DNA from: a virus
IMG/VR virus record: IMGVR_UViG_3300045996_001321
Coordinates: 1-47,089 of that record
Length of the DNA: 47,089 bases
Direction: 5' to 3' (one strand)
Position numbers and translations under genes: made by a program. This document shows positions 1 through 7,628 of the stretch, one piece after another. The notes under the pieces are model-generated. The model was given only the letters and a program-made list of their open reading frames with translations, had not been told where the DNA came from and did no database searches. Position 1 is the stretch's first letter. Every line of letters begins with the position of its first letter.

Positions 1-126
1 CCCGATCGCCGATCGCGGCTCGCGGCGCGCCGTCCTCATACCCAAACGCAAGCGGGCTGACAGCTATGAGCGTCCCTTCGGTCTCCTCGAGCCGGTTCCT
101 CTCCACCTTCTGCCCGGGCAGAATGA
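1..126. repeat. Terminal direct repeat, left copy
   Basis: Bases 1-126 match 46964-47089 with one mismatch (T at 100, G at 47063). The mismatch changes an AGG arginine codon of the GroES-like gene to CGG, so it is synonymous. The copies show that the contig is circular or terminally redundant, with a unit length of 46963 bp. The mismatch makes an exact k-mer overlap unlikely and fits a strain variant or a sequencing error at the contig end. Confidence 0.95.
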
Positions 127-208
127 TGCCGCCGGCCGTCTTCTCCTCGGTCGGGTCGAGCTCAACAATGACGTTGAACTCCATCGGGATAAGGTCGATG
201 TCAGTCAT
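1..208 (-). CDS. GroES-like co-chaperonin, 5' part (cut by window start)
   Basis: N-terminal part of a 109-residue Cpn10/GroES protein. The rest is at 46842-46963 once the circle is closed (330 nt in all). The start ATG at 208-206 overlaps the stop of the preceding gene by 8 nt. Visible family features are the N-terminal beta strand MEFNVIVELDP, the mobile loop EEKTAGGIILPGQ (residues 21-33) and, in the other part, YFARYAGILVERDG followed by a C-terminal IIKDKDIVAGV. GroES caps the GroEL folding chamber. Phage versions such as T4 gp31 help fold the coat protein. It sits in the head operon just downstream of the portal gene, which fits that role. No GroEL gene is present, so it would have to work with the host GroEL. 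Confidence 0.9.
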   Translation of the reverse strand, partial: MTDIDLIPMEFNVIVELDPTEEKTAGGIILPGQKVERNRLEETEGTLIAVSPLAFGYEDGAPRAAIGDR

Positions 209-443
209 AAAGGGGATCTTCTCCGTTAATTTCGCACCACCCGGCGTAGGAAGTTTCGATAAGCGCCATGTAGGCGTCGGCGCGGATGCGAAGCTCCTGA
301 AGATGTTCCTTGCTGCACGCGCCGTTGTCCCAACTGGCCTTCATCCAGGCCGCTCGGTTCGCCTCGACGCCCATCAGGATCGCGGCGAATACCCACCGCG
401 TCACCCGGTCCTCGCGCCAGCGCGCGAATTCTTCAGCCGAGGG
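201..443 (-). CDS. Hypothetical protein between portal and GroES
   Basis: About 80 residues, rich in Trp and Ala, with one helical stretch (VFAAILMGVEANRAAW). No ATG is available in a suitable place. I chose TTG at 443 because GGGGA lies about 6 nt upstream and the reading frame looks natural from there (LAPSAEEFARWRED). GTG at 404 is an alternative. It overlaps the portal end by 11 nt and the GroES start by 8 nt, so translation is probably coupled. Its position after the portal is consistent with a small head-assembly protein, but I do not recognise a family. Confidence 0.7.
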   Translation of the reverse strand, partial: PSAEEFARWREDRVTRWVFAAILMGVEANRAAWMKASWDNGACSKEHLQELRIRADAYMALIETSYAGWCEINGEDPLYD

Positions 444-2469
444 CGCCAAGTTCCATCCCCGTCGCCAGAGCGTCCTTCGCAAGGTCGAACTTGAGCCGCT
501 CGCCTTCGAGAACGGTGTTACCTGTCTCCACCTGCGTCTTCTGCGCCGTTGCCCCGTCCTTGGCCGCCCTCGCCATGTCGGCCTGCGCCTTGGCCTGCGC
601 CACAGGGTCGGGCTGCTGCGGCTGGGGCTCAGGGAGGAGCTTGTCGATGTCCTCGATGTCGGCTGCGACGTACACCCGCCTCAGGGCCTCGCGAGGGTCG
701 CCGCCTACCGCCGCCAATTCCTTCATCGTCCCCAAGACGAACTGCCCCTTCGCCAGCTTCTGCATCTTCGTGACCGTGGAGGGATCCGACACCGGACGGA
801 TATCCATATCCTTGGAGGTGAAGTCGGCTTGGAAGTCCGCCTCCGGATCGTCCAGTACCTCCAGATAATCCTTGGCCGCCTCCTCGCCGCCGTACCTGCG
901 AAGCTTCTCCGCGATGAGCGTGTATTCGTCTTTCGCCGACCGGAATGTCCGCTTGGCGGTGGCGTTGAAGACCTGAAGCCCCTGCTCGATCAGCGCGAGG
1001 GTCGTTCCCACCTGCCCGTTGTTCGATGCGTCCCCGGTCAGGACCTCGGTGGAACCGCTGACCTCCTTCGCGGCGCCGAGCATCAAATCCAACACCTGAA
1101 AGGTAATTGTCGGCGCGTTCGGCAGCGTCTTTTCAAAGATCGCATTCTTCAGCATGTCGCCGGGCACATCCACCGTGCGATACTCGCCGGGCTGCAGCCG
1201 GATTACCGAGCCCCCACCCCTGGCTTGAAGCCTCACTCCCGACCCGATGAACCCGCCGCCGGCCGTCTGGGCATGGCCCGCGTCCATAATTTGGTTGATG
1301 GTGGTATTGATGACGTCGCCGAGCTGCTTCAGCAGGTGCCCCAGCCCGATCCCGTAGAACTTGCCCTCCGGATGCGGGAACAGGTCGTATTTGATGTAGA
1401 AGCGCCCGCGCTCGATCGACACGACATCGCCGGCCGAGTTGGCCTTCACGTCCTCCGGGCCGAAGTTCGCCTCGATCCGTAGAACCTTGTGGGTCATGTG
1501 GTCGACCGTGACGATGTAGGGCTCCTCAACCCCGTCTTCGTCCAGGTCGATCAGCCTGTGCTGCTCCAACAGCAGCCTGGGGCCGTCATCGTCCTTGCTG
1601 CGCTCGCCCTTCTCATTGACCGGGAATAGGTCGACGTCGCTGTAATGCTCGGCCCTGATCCTTTCGTTGATCTGATGCGGATAGACGTCTGGCAGCTCCT
1701 CGGTCAGCCGAGGCGTCGTCTCGCAGGATCTTGCGCCTTCAGGGACGAAGATGCGAAGGGCCGACACCATGGCCGAGCGGGGCTGTGCCTTCTGACTGTC
1801 CCACCACACCTTGCGGAAGACGCAGCCCACAATCGGTAGTTGGATCAGCAGCGCGTCGGTATCGCTCTCCCAATCCTCCATCCGATAGAATAGGACGGTG
1901 TTCAGATACTCGCTGACCCTGGCCGCCCGCTTGGCCTTGGCGCCCGGCGGAACCCTCCATTGTGGCTGAAGCTGCGCCTGCATCTCCGGAGGCATCTGCA
2001 TCGCCTGCGTGGCGGTGATCGGCCCTCCGTCCGGAGCAACCGCCAAAGGTTGGCTATCCGGCCCCATCTCCGGTTTGCCGTTGTCCTGCCCAATGACCTT
2101 GCACAGGACGGCCTCGTCGCCCTTGACGACGGCGGGATACATGCGGGCGTTGAACTGGAGGGCGGCGGTCGTGAGGATGGGGTATTTGACGTTCGAAGCC
2201 TTGTGCCAGGGATAGTCCTTGCTCTTGCCGTCATCCTTCTGCGCCGCGGAATCCAGCGCCTCCTTGACCGTTTTCTCCCACTCGCTGCGGTCCTTCTTGT
2301 CCCGCTCGTAATCCTCGACGCATTCGATCCCCAGCTTGGCCAGGTCCGCCTTGTCGATCGCGTCGGCGAAGTTCCCCGTCTTGTTCGCCAGAGCCATCAG
2401 CTTGTCGGCTGGGCTTAGTTCGACGGGCTGCTCAAGGTCCGTTTCATCGAGCGGGAGGACGGTGGCCAT
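433..2469 (-). CDS. Portal protein (P22-type head-to-tail connector)
   Basis: 678 residues, close to the 725 of P22 gp1. The portal is the dodecameric ring at one capsid vertex through which DNA is packaged and ejected. The N-terminal third carries a conserved-looking segment around SNVKYPILTTAALQFNARMYP, typical of portals from podoviruses of alphaproteobacteria. The middle is mixed alpha/beta. The last 70 residues form a Gln/Ala/Lys-rich helix, like the C-terminal barrel of P22-type portals. It lies downstream of terminase with three small genes between, and its ATG directly abuts the upstream TAG. Assignment rests on size, order and sequence feel, not on an alignment. Confidence 0.85.
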   Translation of the reverse strand: MATVLPLDETDLEQPVELSPADKLMALANKTGNFADAIDKADLAKLGIECVEDYERDKKDRSEWEKTVKEALDSAAQKDDGKSKDYPWHKASNVKYPILTTAALQFNARMYPAVVKGDEAVLCKVIGQDNGKPEMGPDSQPLAVAPDGGPITATQAMQMPPEMQAQLQPQWRVPPGAKAKRAARVSEYLNTVLFYRMEDWESDTDALLIQLPIVGCVFRKVWWDSQKAQPRSAMVSALRIFVPEGARSCETTPRLTEELPDVYPHQINERIRAEHYSDVDLFPVNEKGERSKDDDGPRLLLEQHRLIDLDEDGVEEPYIVTVDHMTHKVLRIEANFGPEDVKANSAGDVVSIERGRFYIKYDLFPHPEGKFYGIGLGHLLKQLGDVINTTINQIMDAGHAQTAGGGFIGSGVRLQARGGGSVIRLQPGEYRTVDVPGDMLKNAIFEKTLPNAPTITFQVLDLMLGAAKEVSGSTEVLTGDASNNGQVGTTLALIEQGLQVFNATAKRTFRSAKDEYTLIAEKLRRYGGEEAAKDYLEVLDDPEADFQADFTSKDMDIRPVSDPSTVTKMQKLAKGQFVLGTMKELAAVGGDPREALRRVYVAADIEDIDKLLPEPQPQQPDPVAQAKAQADMARAAKDGATAQKTQVETGNTVLEGERLKFDLAKDALATGMELGALG

Positions 2470-2847
2470 CTAGATAAACGCCAGCCGCGAGTAGACCCGG
2501 CATTTTACGGGGCCTCCATCACACTCTAGCCGGGGGCGGCACCGCCACGCGAGTTGTTTGTCCCTGTTTTCTGCGATCATCAAACGAAGTTGCTCAGCGT
2601 ACAGCTCTACAGCTTCTTGCTGGCCGAAGCATGGCGCGGCTTCCCCCTGAGTCTTTACACCGTGTGAGCAGAGAGTGACATATTCCGTTAGGGGCGAGGT
2701 GCCGATGTACGCTGTGCGCGGACCATCGAAGTCTAGCACGAAGGCCGTCAGGCCCGCCACGATCCTGTTAAGTGCGTCCACATTGGTAGAACTGGGCTCG
2801 ACAGGCAGCGCGTTCAGCGCTGTGTTCGGGGCGTTGGCGCCGTACAC
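2470..2847 (-). CDS. Hypothetical protein upstream of portal
   Basis: 125 residues from a GTG start; the stop abuts the portal ATG. It has six cysteines, two of them close together near the C-terminus (WRCRPRLECDGG), and an internal LTAFVLDFDGPRTAYIGTS segment. No known family is recognised. Its place in the terminase-portal block suggests a virion or packaging accessory role, but that is inference from context only. Confidence 0.65.
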   Translation of the reverse strand: MYGANAPNTALNALPVEPSSTNVDALNRIVAGLTAFVLDFDGPRTAYIGTSPLTEYVTLCSHGVKTQGEAAPCFGQQEAVELYAEQLRLMIAENRDKQLAWRCRPRLECDGGPVKCRVYSRLAFI

Positions 2848-2850
2848 CCG

Positions 2851-3186
2851 CTAAAACCCCCTCACAGCGAGCCGCAGGCGGGCGTCAGCAGCCGCCGTGG
2901 CGTCGGCGGTGGCGAACTGCTCGGCAACGGCCTCCTTGCGCTTGGCGAGTGTTGGCTGGGCCTCAGGGGCCTTGTCGCCGGGTGTCGTCGCGGCAGTCTT
3001 GGCGCGAGGTTTCCGCACCGCCGGTTTCTTCGCCATTGCCGTGTCTCCCTTCGGAAGTGAGCCGCCCTTGCGACCGTCGTTGTCCGGATCGTTCGTACCC
3101 TTGACGAAGCGCGAGCCGGCCTTCAGGCTTCCGCCCTTCGATCCGTCGCCGTCGTGGTCGGTTGTGCCTTTGCGGAAGCGGGCCAT
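2851..3186 (-). CDS. Small protein with two Asp-rich DxDxDG repeats
   Basis: 111 residues. The N-terminus holds two copies of a unit: RFRKGTTDHDGDGSKGGSLK and RFVKGTNDPDNDGRKGGSLP, spaced about 24 residues apart. Each has a Dx[DN]xDG loop like those that bind Ca2+ in EF-hand, dockerin or thrombospondin-3 type repeats. After an internal Met the protein turns into a Lys/Ala/Pro-rich basic linker and an Ala-rich helix. It may bind calcium and DNA or protein, but this is inference. It starts 1 nt after the stop of the upstream gene and lies between the terminase and portal genes. Confidence 0.75.
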   Translation of the reverse strand: MARFRKGTTDHDGDGSKGGSLKAGSRFVKGTNDPDNDGRKGGSLPKGDTAMAKKPAVRKPRAKTAATTPGDKAPEAQPTLAKRKEAVAEQFATADATAAADARLRLAVRGF

Positions 3187-3187
3187 G

Positions 3188-3466
3188 CTACGCTACCACT
3201 CTGAGAGCGCGTTCCTCGCGCACCATTCGGCGCTGGTAGATGATCGCGCTGTCTTCAAGGACGCCGCCGTGCGGGAGAAGCGCCGAAACGGCGATATTAT
3301 GGGCGGCGTAGACATCGAAGGCGGTATTTCGGCACATTGCTAGCCGAAATTCGATCTGCCGAAGTTGGTCGACAAGAACCCGCTTCTCTTGGGAGAGTTG
3401 CGCGACCCGGGCCGCTAGTTCATCGTCTCCCTGCCGAGAAAAGAAGCGCTTAAGTCGTGTGAACAT
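3188..3466 (-). CDS. Coiled-coil hypothetical protein after terminase
   Basis: 92 residues. The basic amphipathic N-terminus FTRLKRFFSRQG is followed by a probable coiled coil (ELAARVAQLSQEKRVLVDQLRQIEFRL, split here across residues 16-43). I chose ATG at 3466. A TTG at 3472 overlaps the terminase stop and is possible. Its function is unknown; it is part of the packaging gene block. Confidence 0.65.
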   Translation of the reverse strand: MFTRLKRFFSRQGDDELAARVAQLSQEKRVLVDQLRQIEFRLAMCRNTAFDVYAAHNIAVSALLPHGGVLEDSAIIYQRRMVREERALRVVA

Positions 3467-3468
3467 GC

Positions 3469-4989
3469 TCAATACCCCGTAGTTGCCGAGCGGCCCCTGT
3501 CGTCAATCTCGTCGTCTTCCTCGTAGGGAACCGCAGCGGGCCACGCGATGGGCAGATCCTCGTCAAGGAACCGCGCCAGTGCGTCCAGCATGTCGTCGTG
3601 AGCCGCCACCGGGAAGGCGAGATACTCTTCGTCCCTGAACGTCTTGGTGAGGTCGACGGGAATACCCTCGTAATTCGTCTTCATCAGCTTCGGCATCAGG
3701 AAGATGCGGCCCTTCTCGAACCACGGTATAAGCCGCCTGATCCTGTCGAGCTTCGGCATCGCCCCGCCGACCGCGGTGATCGTGAACCGGTAGTTCTCCC
3801 TGTCCTGCCGATCCTTGATATGCTCGATGTCGGCCATCATGCCGTACTGCTCGTAGGCCACGGCCATAGGCTGCCAGCGGCGGTGCCAGTTCATCAATAG
3901 ATCGGCGCGCTGGGTCAGCGAGAGCCTGTCCCGTACCATATCGTGCACGTAGACGTTCTTGTCGGCGCCCAGCCCAAGGACCCATCCGGCCGTGTAGTCG
4001 CTGGTCTTCTTTTTCGCGCTCGCCGGGTCGACCAGGATGACGATGTTCTGGCCTCGGGTGGGGACGGCGGCATATCTCAGCCACTCTTCCTTGAAGCCCT
4101 GGGTCTCGTCCGCCTTGGGGTCGAGGAGCATCTGGCAGGCGTAGACGTAAGGGCCTTGATCGGCGCGCTTCTTGGCAAGGTCCTCTCGGGTCAGGAAAAC
4201 AGGCTCTCCTTCCACCTTGCCGTCCTTCGTCGCGGGGTAGATGCGGGGGGTGACAGTGCCCCTCTCGATCAGCGTCCGGTAGCTGTCGTTATAGTGGTAG
4301 CGCGTGCCGGCGAAGCGACGGCGGCCCCCGTGCGCGCCAAGGTTGAACGAAAGAGCAAGCGCATCGGTGGTCTTCAGCATCATCTCAGGCGTCGAGACGG
4401 ATTCCCGAGTGACCACGTCGTCGTAATCCAGGACCTTGAAGTGCTTCGACGTGGGCTGCCCGTCCACAAGCCCCCAAGCCTCTACGGTGGCCTCTTTCGG
4501 GTTGGTCTTGCGCTTGACCGTTATCCCCTCGTCCTCTGACCACTTGGGGCTTTCCTTGCGGGGGTCGGCCCAGAGGATATCCGGAAACCACGCCTTCAGC
4601 GTCTCGTTGGTTTCGAGCTCCTGCTTGATCTGGCGGAGGAACGCCTTGGCTATCGGCCGGGTGTGGCTGAATATGCCTATCGTCACTTCCGGGTCGATCA
4701 GGATGTCCTGAATGCCGAGCGCGAAAGTTATGATCGTGGATTTGTAATGCTCGCGTGCCCAGAGATCGAGATAGCCGTCAGGGGCCGCCTGCACTTCCCG
4801 GCACCGCTCATAGACCCACCGATTGTGACAATCCTTGCGCTTCAGTCCGTACCGCAGAAGGAAATAGAGATCAGTGCGGCAGGCCTCGGCCATGATCGCC
4901 CGCGCCATCGTCGGGTCGCTCACCAAATAGCGCTCGTACCTCTTCGCTAGCTCGTTGTACTGCGGCGGTTCGATCCACAAAGTCGACAT
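3469..4989 (-). CDS. terL: Terminase large subunit (packaging ATPase-nuclease)
   Basis: 506 residues, normal for TerL. It pumps DNA into the procapsid and cuts the concatemer. The N-terminal ATPase shows a divergent Walker A, REHYKST (residues 79-85), and a Walker B-like strand ending in LDYDD (187-191). The C-terminal RNase H-like nuclease begins at IVILVDPASAKKKTSDY with Asp321 and Asp331, and a further acidic cluster AHDDMLDAL lies near residue 470. The start ATG at 4989 has AGGTG upstream. This start overlaps the small-subunit gene out of frame by 119 nt; an internal ATG at 4908 would cut that to 38 nt. Confidence 0.95.
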   Translation of the reverse strand: MSTLWIEPPQYNELAKRYERYLVSDPTMARAIMAEACRTDLYFLLRYGLKRKDCHNRWVYERCREVQAAPDGYLDLWAREHYKSTIITFALGIQDILIDPEVTIGIFSHTRPIAKAFLRQIKQELETNETLKAWFPDILWADPRKESPKWSEDEGITVKRKTNPKEATVEAWGLVDGQPTSKHFKVLDYDDVVTRESVSTPEMMLKTTDALALSFNLGAHGGRRRFAGTRYHYNDSYRTLIERGTVTPRIYPATKDGKVEGEPVFLTREDLAKKRADQGPYVYACQMLLDPKADETQGFKEEWLRYAAVPTRGQNIVILVDPASAKKKTSDYTAGWVLGLGADKNVYVHDMVRDRLSLTQRADLLMNWHRRWQPMAVAYEQYGMMADIEHIKDRQDRENYRFTITAVGGAMPKLDRIRRLIPWFEKGRIFLMPKLMKTNYEGIPVDLTKTFRDEEYLAFPVAAHDDMLDALARFLDEDLPIAWPAAVPYEEDDEIDDRGRSATTGY

Positions 4990-5200
4990 TGCTGTTCACC
5001 TGAAGCGGGATCACCTTGCCGACGAGAGTCATGAAGGCGGCCGGATTCTCCTCTGACTGCTGGACCAAATAGGCCACGCCGCCAGCTTCGTTGAGCGCCT
5101 GCACGATCATGTCCTTGATCGCCGCAGTCACCTTGTTCGCCGACCCCTTGGGCCGCCCGGGAGATCGCGGAATATTTTTCCTTTGTTTATCGCTGCCCAT
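4871..5200 (-). CDS. terS: Putative terminase small subunit
   Basis: 109 residues. The basic N-terminus SPGRPKGSANKVTAAIKDMI is typical of phage small terminases (GRPKGS-type) that recognise the packaging site on DNA. It is followed by EENPAAFMTLVGKVIPLQV, also a usual motif of this group. It lies directly upstream of terL. The C-terminal 40 residues overlap the terL start in another frame. The protein is shorter than many TerS, but the motif pair and position make the call fairly firm. Confidence 0.85.
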   Translation of the reverse strand: MGSDKQRKNIPRSPGRPKGSANKVTAAIKDMIVQALNEAGGVAYLVQQSEENPAAFMTLVGKVIPLQVNSNVDFVDRTAAVQRASEEVRALFGERPDDGAGDHGRGLPH

Positions 5201-5201
5201 G

Positions 5202-5339
5202 TCACACGATCGGCGCGAGGAAAGCCGCCGCCATGAACGCGAGGCCGGCGGACTGGAGGTTGATCCTGCTCGATACGCCGACAGCGCTGACGATGAACAG
5301 GATGATGGCGATGATGAGGAGGATGGCCGGAAGGGTCAT
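5202..5339 (-). CDS. Tiny membrane protein upstream of terS
   Basis: 45 residues. ATG at 5339 is preceded by AGAGGTG about 7 nt upstream, and the stop lies 1 nt before the terS ATG. There are two hydrophobic stretches: LPAILLIIAIILFIVSAVGV (residues 3-22) and LAFMAAAFLAPIV at the C-terminus, giving a likely hairpin of two membrane segments. Similar very small membrane proteins are common in tailed phages, with no assigned role. It is apparently the first gene of the late minus-strand cluster after a 480-nt gap. Confidence 0.75.
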   Translation of the reverse strand: MTLPAILLIIAIILFIVSAVGVSSRINLQSAGLAFMAAAFLAPIV

Positions 5340-5373
5340 GGCATTCACCTCTGCAATATGTTATGCGTTCAGC

Positions 5374-5553
5374 ATGGCTGATGATGCCCCCGAAGAGGGA
5401 TTGATCCCTGCGTTTCAGGTGACTGAAAGCACTCAGTCGCTGCCGATCAGTGATTGGAAGCGAGTGATGAAAGGACCAGGGCCGGGTCTTCGTGGCGACG
5501 ACCTGATCACGGCCGAATATCTGCGTGGCGATTGGCTTCTCGACCAACTCTGA
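5374..5553 (+). CDS. Possible small acidic protein (plus strand)
   Basis: 59 residues starting MADDAPEEGLIPAFQ and ending DLITAEYLRGDWLLDQL. Composition is protein-like with high G/C third positions, but there is no clear ribosome-binding site. It diverges from the late minus-strand genes at 5339. If real it lies alone in the gap between the early and late leftward genes, so it could be a small regulator. It could also be chance. Confidence 0.4.
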   Translation: MADDAPEEGLIPAFQVTESTQSLPISDWKRVMKGPGPGLRGDDLITAEYLRGDWLLDQL

Positions 5554-5816
5554 ATCTATCCCCGCCGCGCACGTCAGCCGTTACGCCGGAGGAAGGGGCG
5601 TTCAGCGAAGGTCTGAGGGCGGCGGGGAGGTTGGCCAGCTATGGCCCGGCTCGCAACATGCGCGAGCATGGCGTTTATGGCATGGATAAGTCCGGGGCGC
5701 AAGGGCCTTCAGAAAAGCCGAGCAATCGTCTGGCTGATCGTCGCATCTAAGACACCAGGGCTGAGATGATACCCGAGCCAGTCCCAGAATTTGCGCATTG
5801 CTCGCATGGTGCTATC
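5554..5816. other. Gap with no supported gene
   Basis: About 260 nt between the possible plus ORF and the end of the minus gene at 5817. I see no convincing ORF, tRNA or strong terminator. It is a reasonable place for a late-gene promoter or an antitermination site, but I could not identify one. Confidence 0.4.
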
Positions 5817-6434
5817 CTACTCCACCGCCAGCATATGGGCAATCCGCCCGTGCAATTGGTTCGCAGCCAGCCTGAACGCGCTCGACAGTCTCCCAGATCG
5901 CTGTGACCTCGCGAGCCTCTCCCACATCTGCCCGCCCGCTTCGTTCAGCGCGAGGCCTTCAAGCACGACCGCCTCAAACAGGGTGAGCAGGAACGGCGAG
6001 ATACCTTCCCGGGCAAAAGCGTAGTCCAGCCTCGCCTCTTCCTGGGCGCGGTAGCGAGCCCAGTGGCAAGAGACGTTGCCGCCTCGGCTTCCAGATCCAC
6101 CATAGTTCGCCGTGATGCCGAGGGTGTCGTACCCGAGCGCGTGAGCTGCCGCGTACCATTCGCAGGCCTGGGCCTCATCGCGGCTGATCGTTCCGGAGGC
6201 CTTCAGCTTGTCGATCCGGGTTAACTTGCGGACGGTGCGCGTCTCTCCCGAGCGGATGCTGTGCCGTTGCTGGGCCTCGGTGCGGTTGGAGACGTCGTGA
6301 ACGGCGATACCGTGCAGGATCTGCTCTGGCGAAAGGCCGATGCTCTTCGCTACCCTCCCCGCCTCCTGCTGCGGTGTCCGAACTTTCCTGCTCGCCTTCA
6401 CTCGCCCTCTCCCGCTCTGTGTAGATGTGGTCAT
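5817..6434 (-). CDS. Early-late boundary protein, possible regulator
   Basis: 205 residues. The first 75 are basic and Arg-rich (RGRVKASRKVRTPQQEAGR). A middle part holds GYDTLGITANYGGSGSRGG, and a C-terminal helical part (LLTLFEAVVLEGLALNEAG, then RSGRLSSAFRLAANQL) vaguely recalls the DUF6456-type helix-turn-helix proteins of alphaproteobacteria. Its ATG overlaps the upstream stop (ATGA). It is the last gene of the early leftward operon, the place where late activators or antiterminators often lie. A regulatory role is inferred from position, not shown by a motif. Confidence 0.75.
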   Translation of the reverse strand: MTTSTQSGRGRVKASRKVRTPQQEAGRVAKSIGLSPEQILHGIAVHDVSNRTEAQQRHSIRSGETRTVRKLTRIDKLKASGTISRDEAQACEWYAAAHALGYDTLGITANYGGSGSRGGNVSCHWARYRAQEEARLDYAFAREGISPFLLTLFEAVVLEGLALNEAGGQMWERLARSQRSGRLSSAFRLAANQLHGRIAHMLAVE

Positions 6435-7120
6435 GATACTGAATTACCTTGGGTTTTCGGCGCATCAAGGGTGGCAGGATCGACGCCGAGCGCGATGTAG
6501 TCCTGTCGCGTCGGCTTGCGCGGCGGGCCGAGATGCTGCCGAAGCTGGGCGCGGGTTTCGGTACGCAGGCCCAGCTCCTCCATGATCTCGGCCGCGGCCT
6601 CGGGAGTGCAGCGGGTCGATTCATCGAAAGCTTCGTCGCTGGCCTTCGCGAGCTGCTTCAGCCGCCATGCGCGACGCATCCGCTTCGTCATCAGGGGTTG
6701 CGTGAAGGCGCGGATCTCGCCTGCGCCTCGAGGAAAGAACCGCGTGCCGGGGGTGTTGACGTAGGCGTTGCAGCCGGCGCTCAGGATGTCGGCGGGGACG
6801 TCGCGAAGATCGAAAACGAGCTTGTCGAATACCGCCCTGGCCTCGGCATCGCTTTCAGTGCGGGGCACGGTGCCGAGGCGGAGCCCACGAAGGATGTCAC
6901 GGCGCGTTTGCTCGTCGGCTGGCGCCATCGCGTCTCCGTGAACCTGGGCGGCGCGGCGAAGCTGGTTTCCGTAGCCCCTCGGAACCTCAGGCGGATGGAA
7001 CTGCTCCGCGTTCAGCGTCCCCTCGTCCAGCCATCCGGGAATGCAGCTCGTCAAACGCATCGCCAAGGATGGGGTCCCGGTAACCGGTGGGCTTGCTGGG
7101 AGGTTGGGAATGGTGTCCAT
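6431..7120 (-). CDS. Putative replication protein (helicase-loader position)
   Basis: 229 residues if ATG 7120 is used (GAGAGAAG upstream). This overlaps the preceding gene by 134 nt out of frame, so ATG 7060 or later may be right. The core EQFHPPEVPRGYGNQLRR, then FDLRDVPADILSAGCNAYV and FFPRGAGEIRAF, resembles phage proteins of replication cassettes in which a Tyr/Arg helix precedes an F-F-P-x-x-G-E-I motif (lambda P-like). It is located after the replisome-organiser-like gene. The role as helicase loader is inference. Confidence 0.65.
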   Translation of the reverse strand: MDTIPNLPASPPVTGTPSLAMRLTSCIPGWLDEGTLNAEQFHPPEVPRGYGNQLRRAAQVHGDAMAPADEQTRRDILRGLRLGTVPRTESDAEARAVFDKLVFDLRDVPADILSAGCNAYVNTPGTRFFPRGAGEIRAFTQPLMTKRMRRAWRLKQLAKASDEAFDESTRCTPEAAAEIMEELGLRTETRAQLRQHLGPPRKPTRQDYIALGVDPATLDAPKTQGNSVS

Positions 7121-7628
7121 TTCGTAGCTTCTCTCTCGGATCATTGATCGAGCCCCAGCCCTTGGCGGCGGCGTGCTGGACGAGGCGGCCGGGGGGCCAT
7201 TCGTCGTCGGCGAGTTTGGCGATGTCGCTGAGAATGCCCTCGTAGGCCGTTTGGGTTTTCGCGAGGTTCTTCCGCTGCCGATTGGCAAGGAAGTCGCGCC
7301 AGTGACCGGGGTCCACCATCGCCGGGCAGGGGAAGGGGTGGGGCTTTGGCCGTCCGTTTGTTACGGAAGGGGCTTTAGCCCCTGAAGTAACTTCTTCCTT
7401 GGGGTTAGAAGATACTTCATTAGGGGGTTGTCCCAGCCTGTCACGGTGCGTCACGTGACTTCCCGTGACGCACCGTGATTTCGCCTTCCTATCCCGCTCG
7501 TTTTTGCGTCGACCAGCGAGCGCTTCTCGCTCAGCCTCTCCCACGAACAGCTCTCTAGCTACAGCCGCCAGCAACTCCGGGGGCGTGCCGACCGCCGCGA
7601 GTTGAGCGACAAGGCTTGCCGCGCTCAT
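6987..7628 (-). CDS. Putative replisome organiser-like replication protein
   Basis: 213 residues. ATG 7628 overlaps the methylase stop (ATGA). The first 35 residues are helical (SLVAQLAAVGTPPELLAAVA). A low-complexity Lys/Pro/Ser linker follows. The C-terminal domain WRDFLANRQRKNLAKTQTAY...LVQHAAAKGWGSINDP matches the pattern of the C-terminal part of phage replication initiators and DnaD-like organisers (W-x-x-F ... R-K ... A-x-x-x-G-W). It probably acts with the DnaA-domain protein two genes upstream and the next gene downstream to start phage DNA replication. Confidence 0.65.
   Translation of the reverse strand: MSAASLVAQLAAVGTPPELLAAVARELFVGEAEREALAGRRKNERDRKAKSRCVTGSHVTHRDRLGQPPNEVSSNPKEEVTSGAKAPSVTNGRPKPHPFPCPAMVDPGHWRDFLANRQRKNLAKTQTAYEGILSDIAKLADDEWPPGRLVQHAAAKGWGSINDPREKLRNGHHSQPPSKPTGYRDPILGDAFDELHSRMAGRGDAERGAVPSA

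Noticed and set aside
310-1482. Long plus-strand ORF (390 aa) antisense to the portal
   Set aside because: Arg/Leu/His-rich shadow frame of the portal gene.
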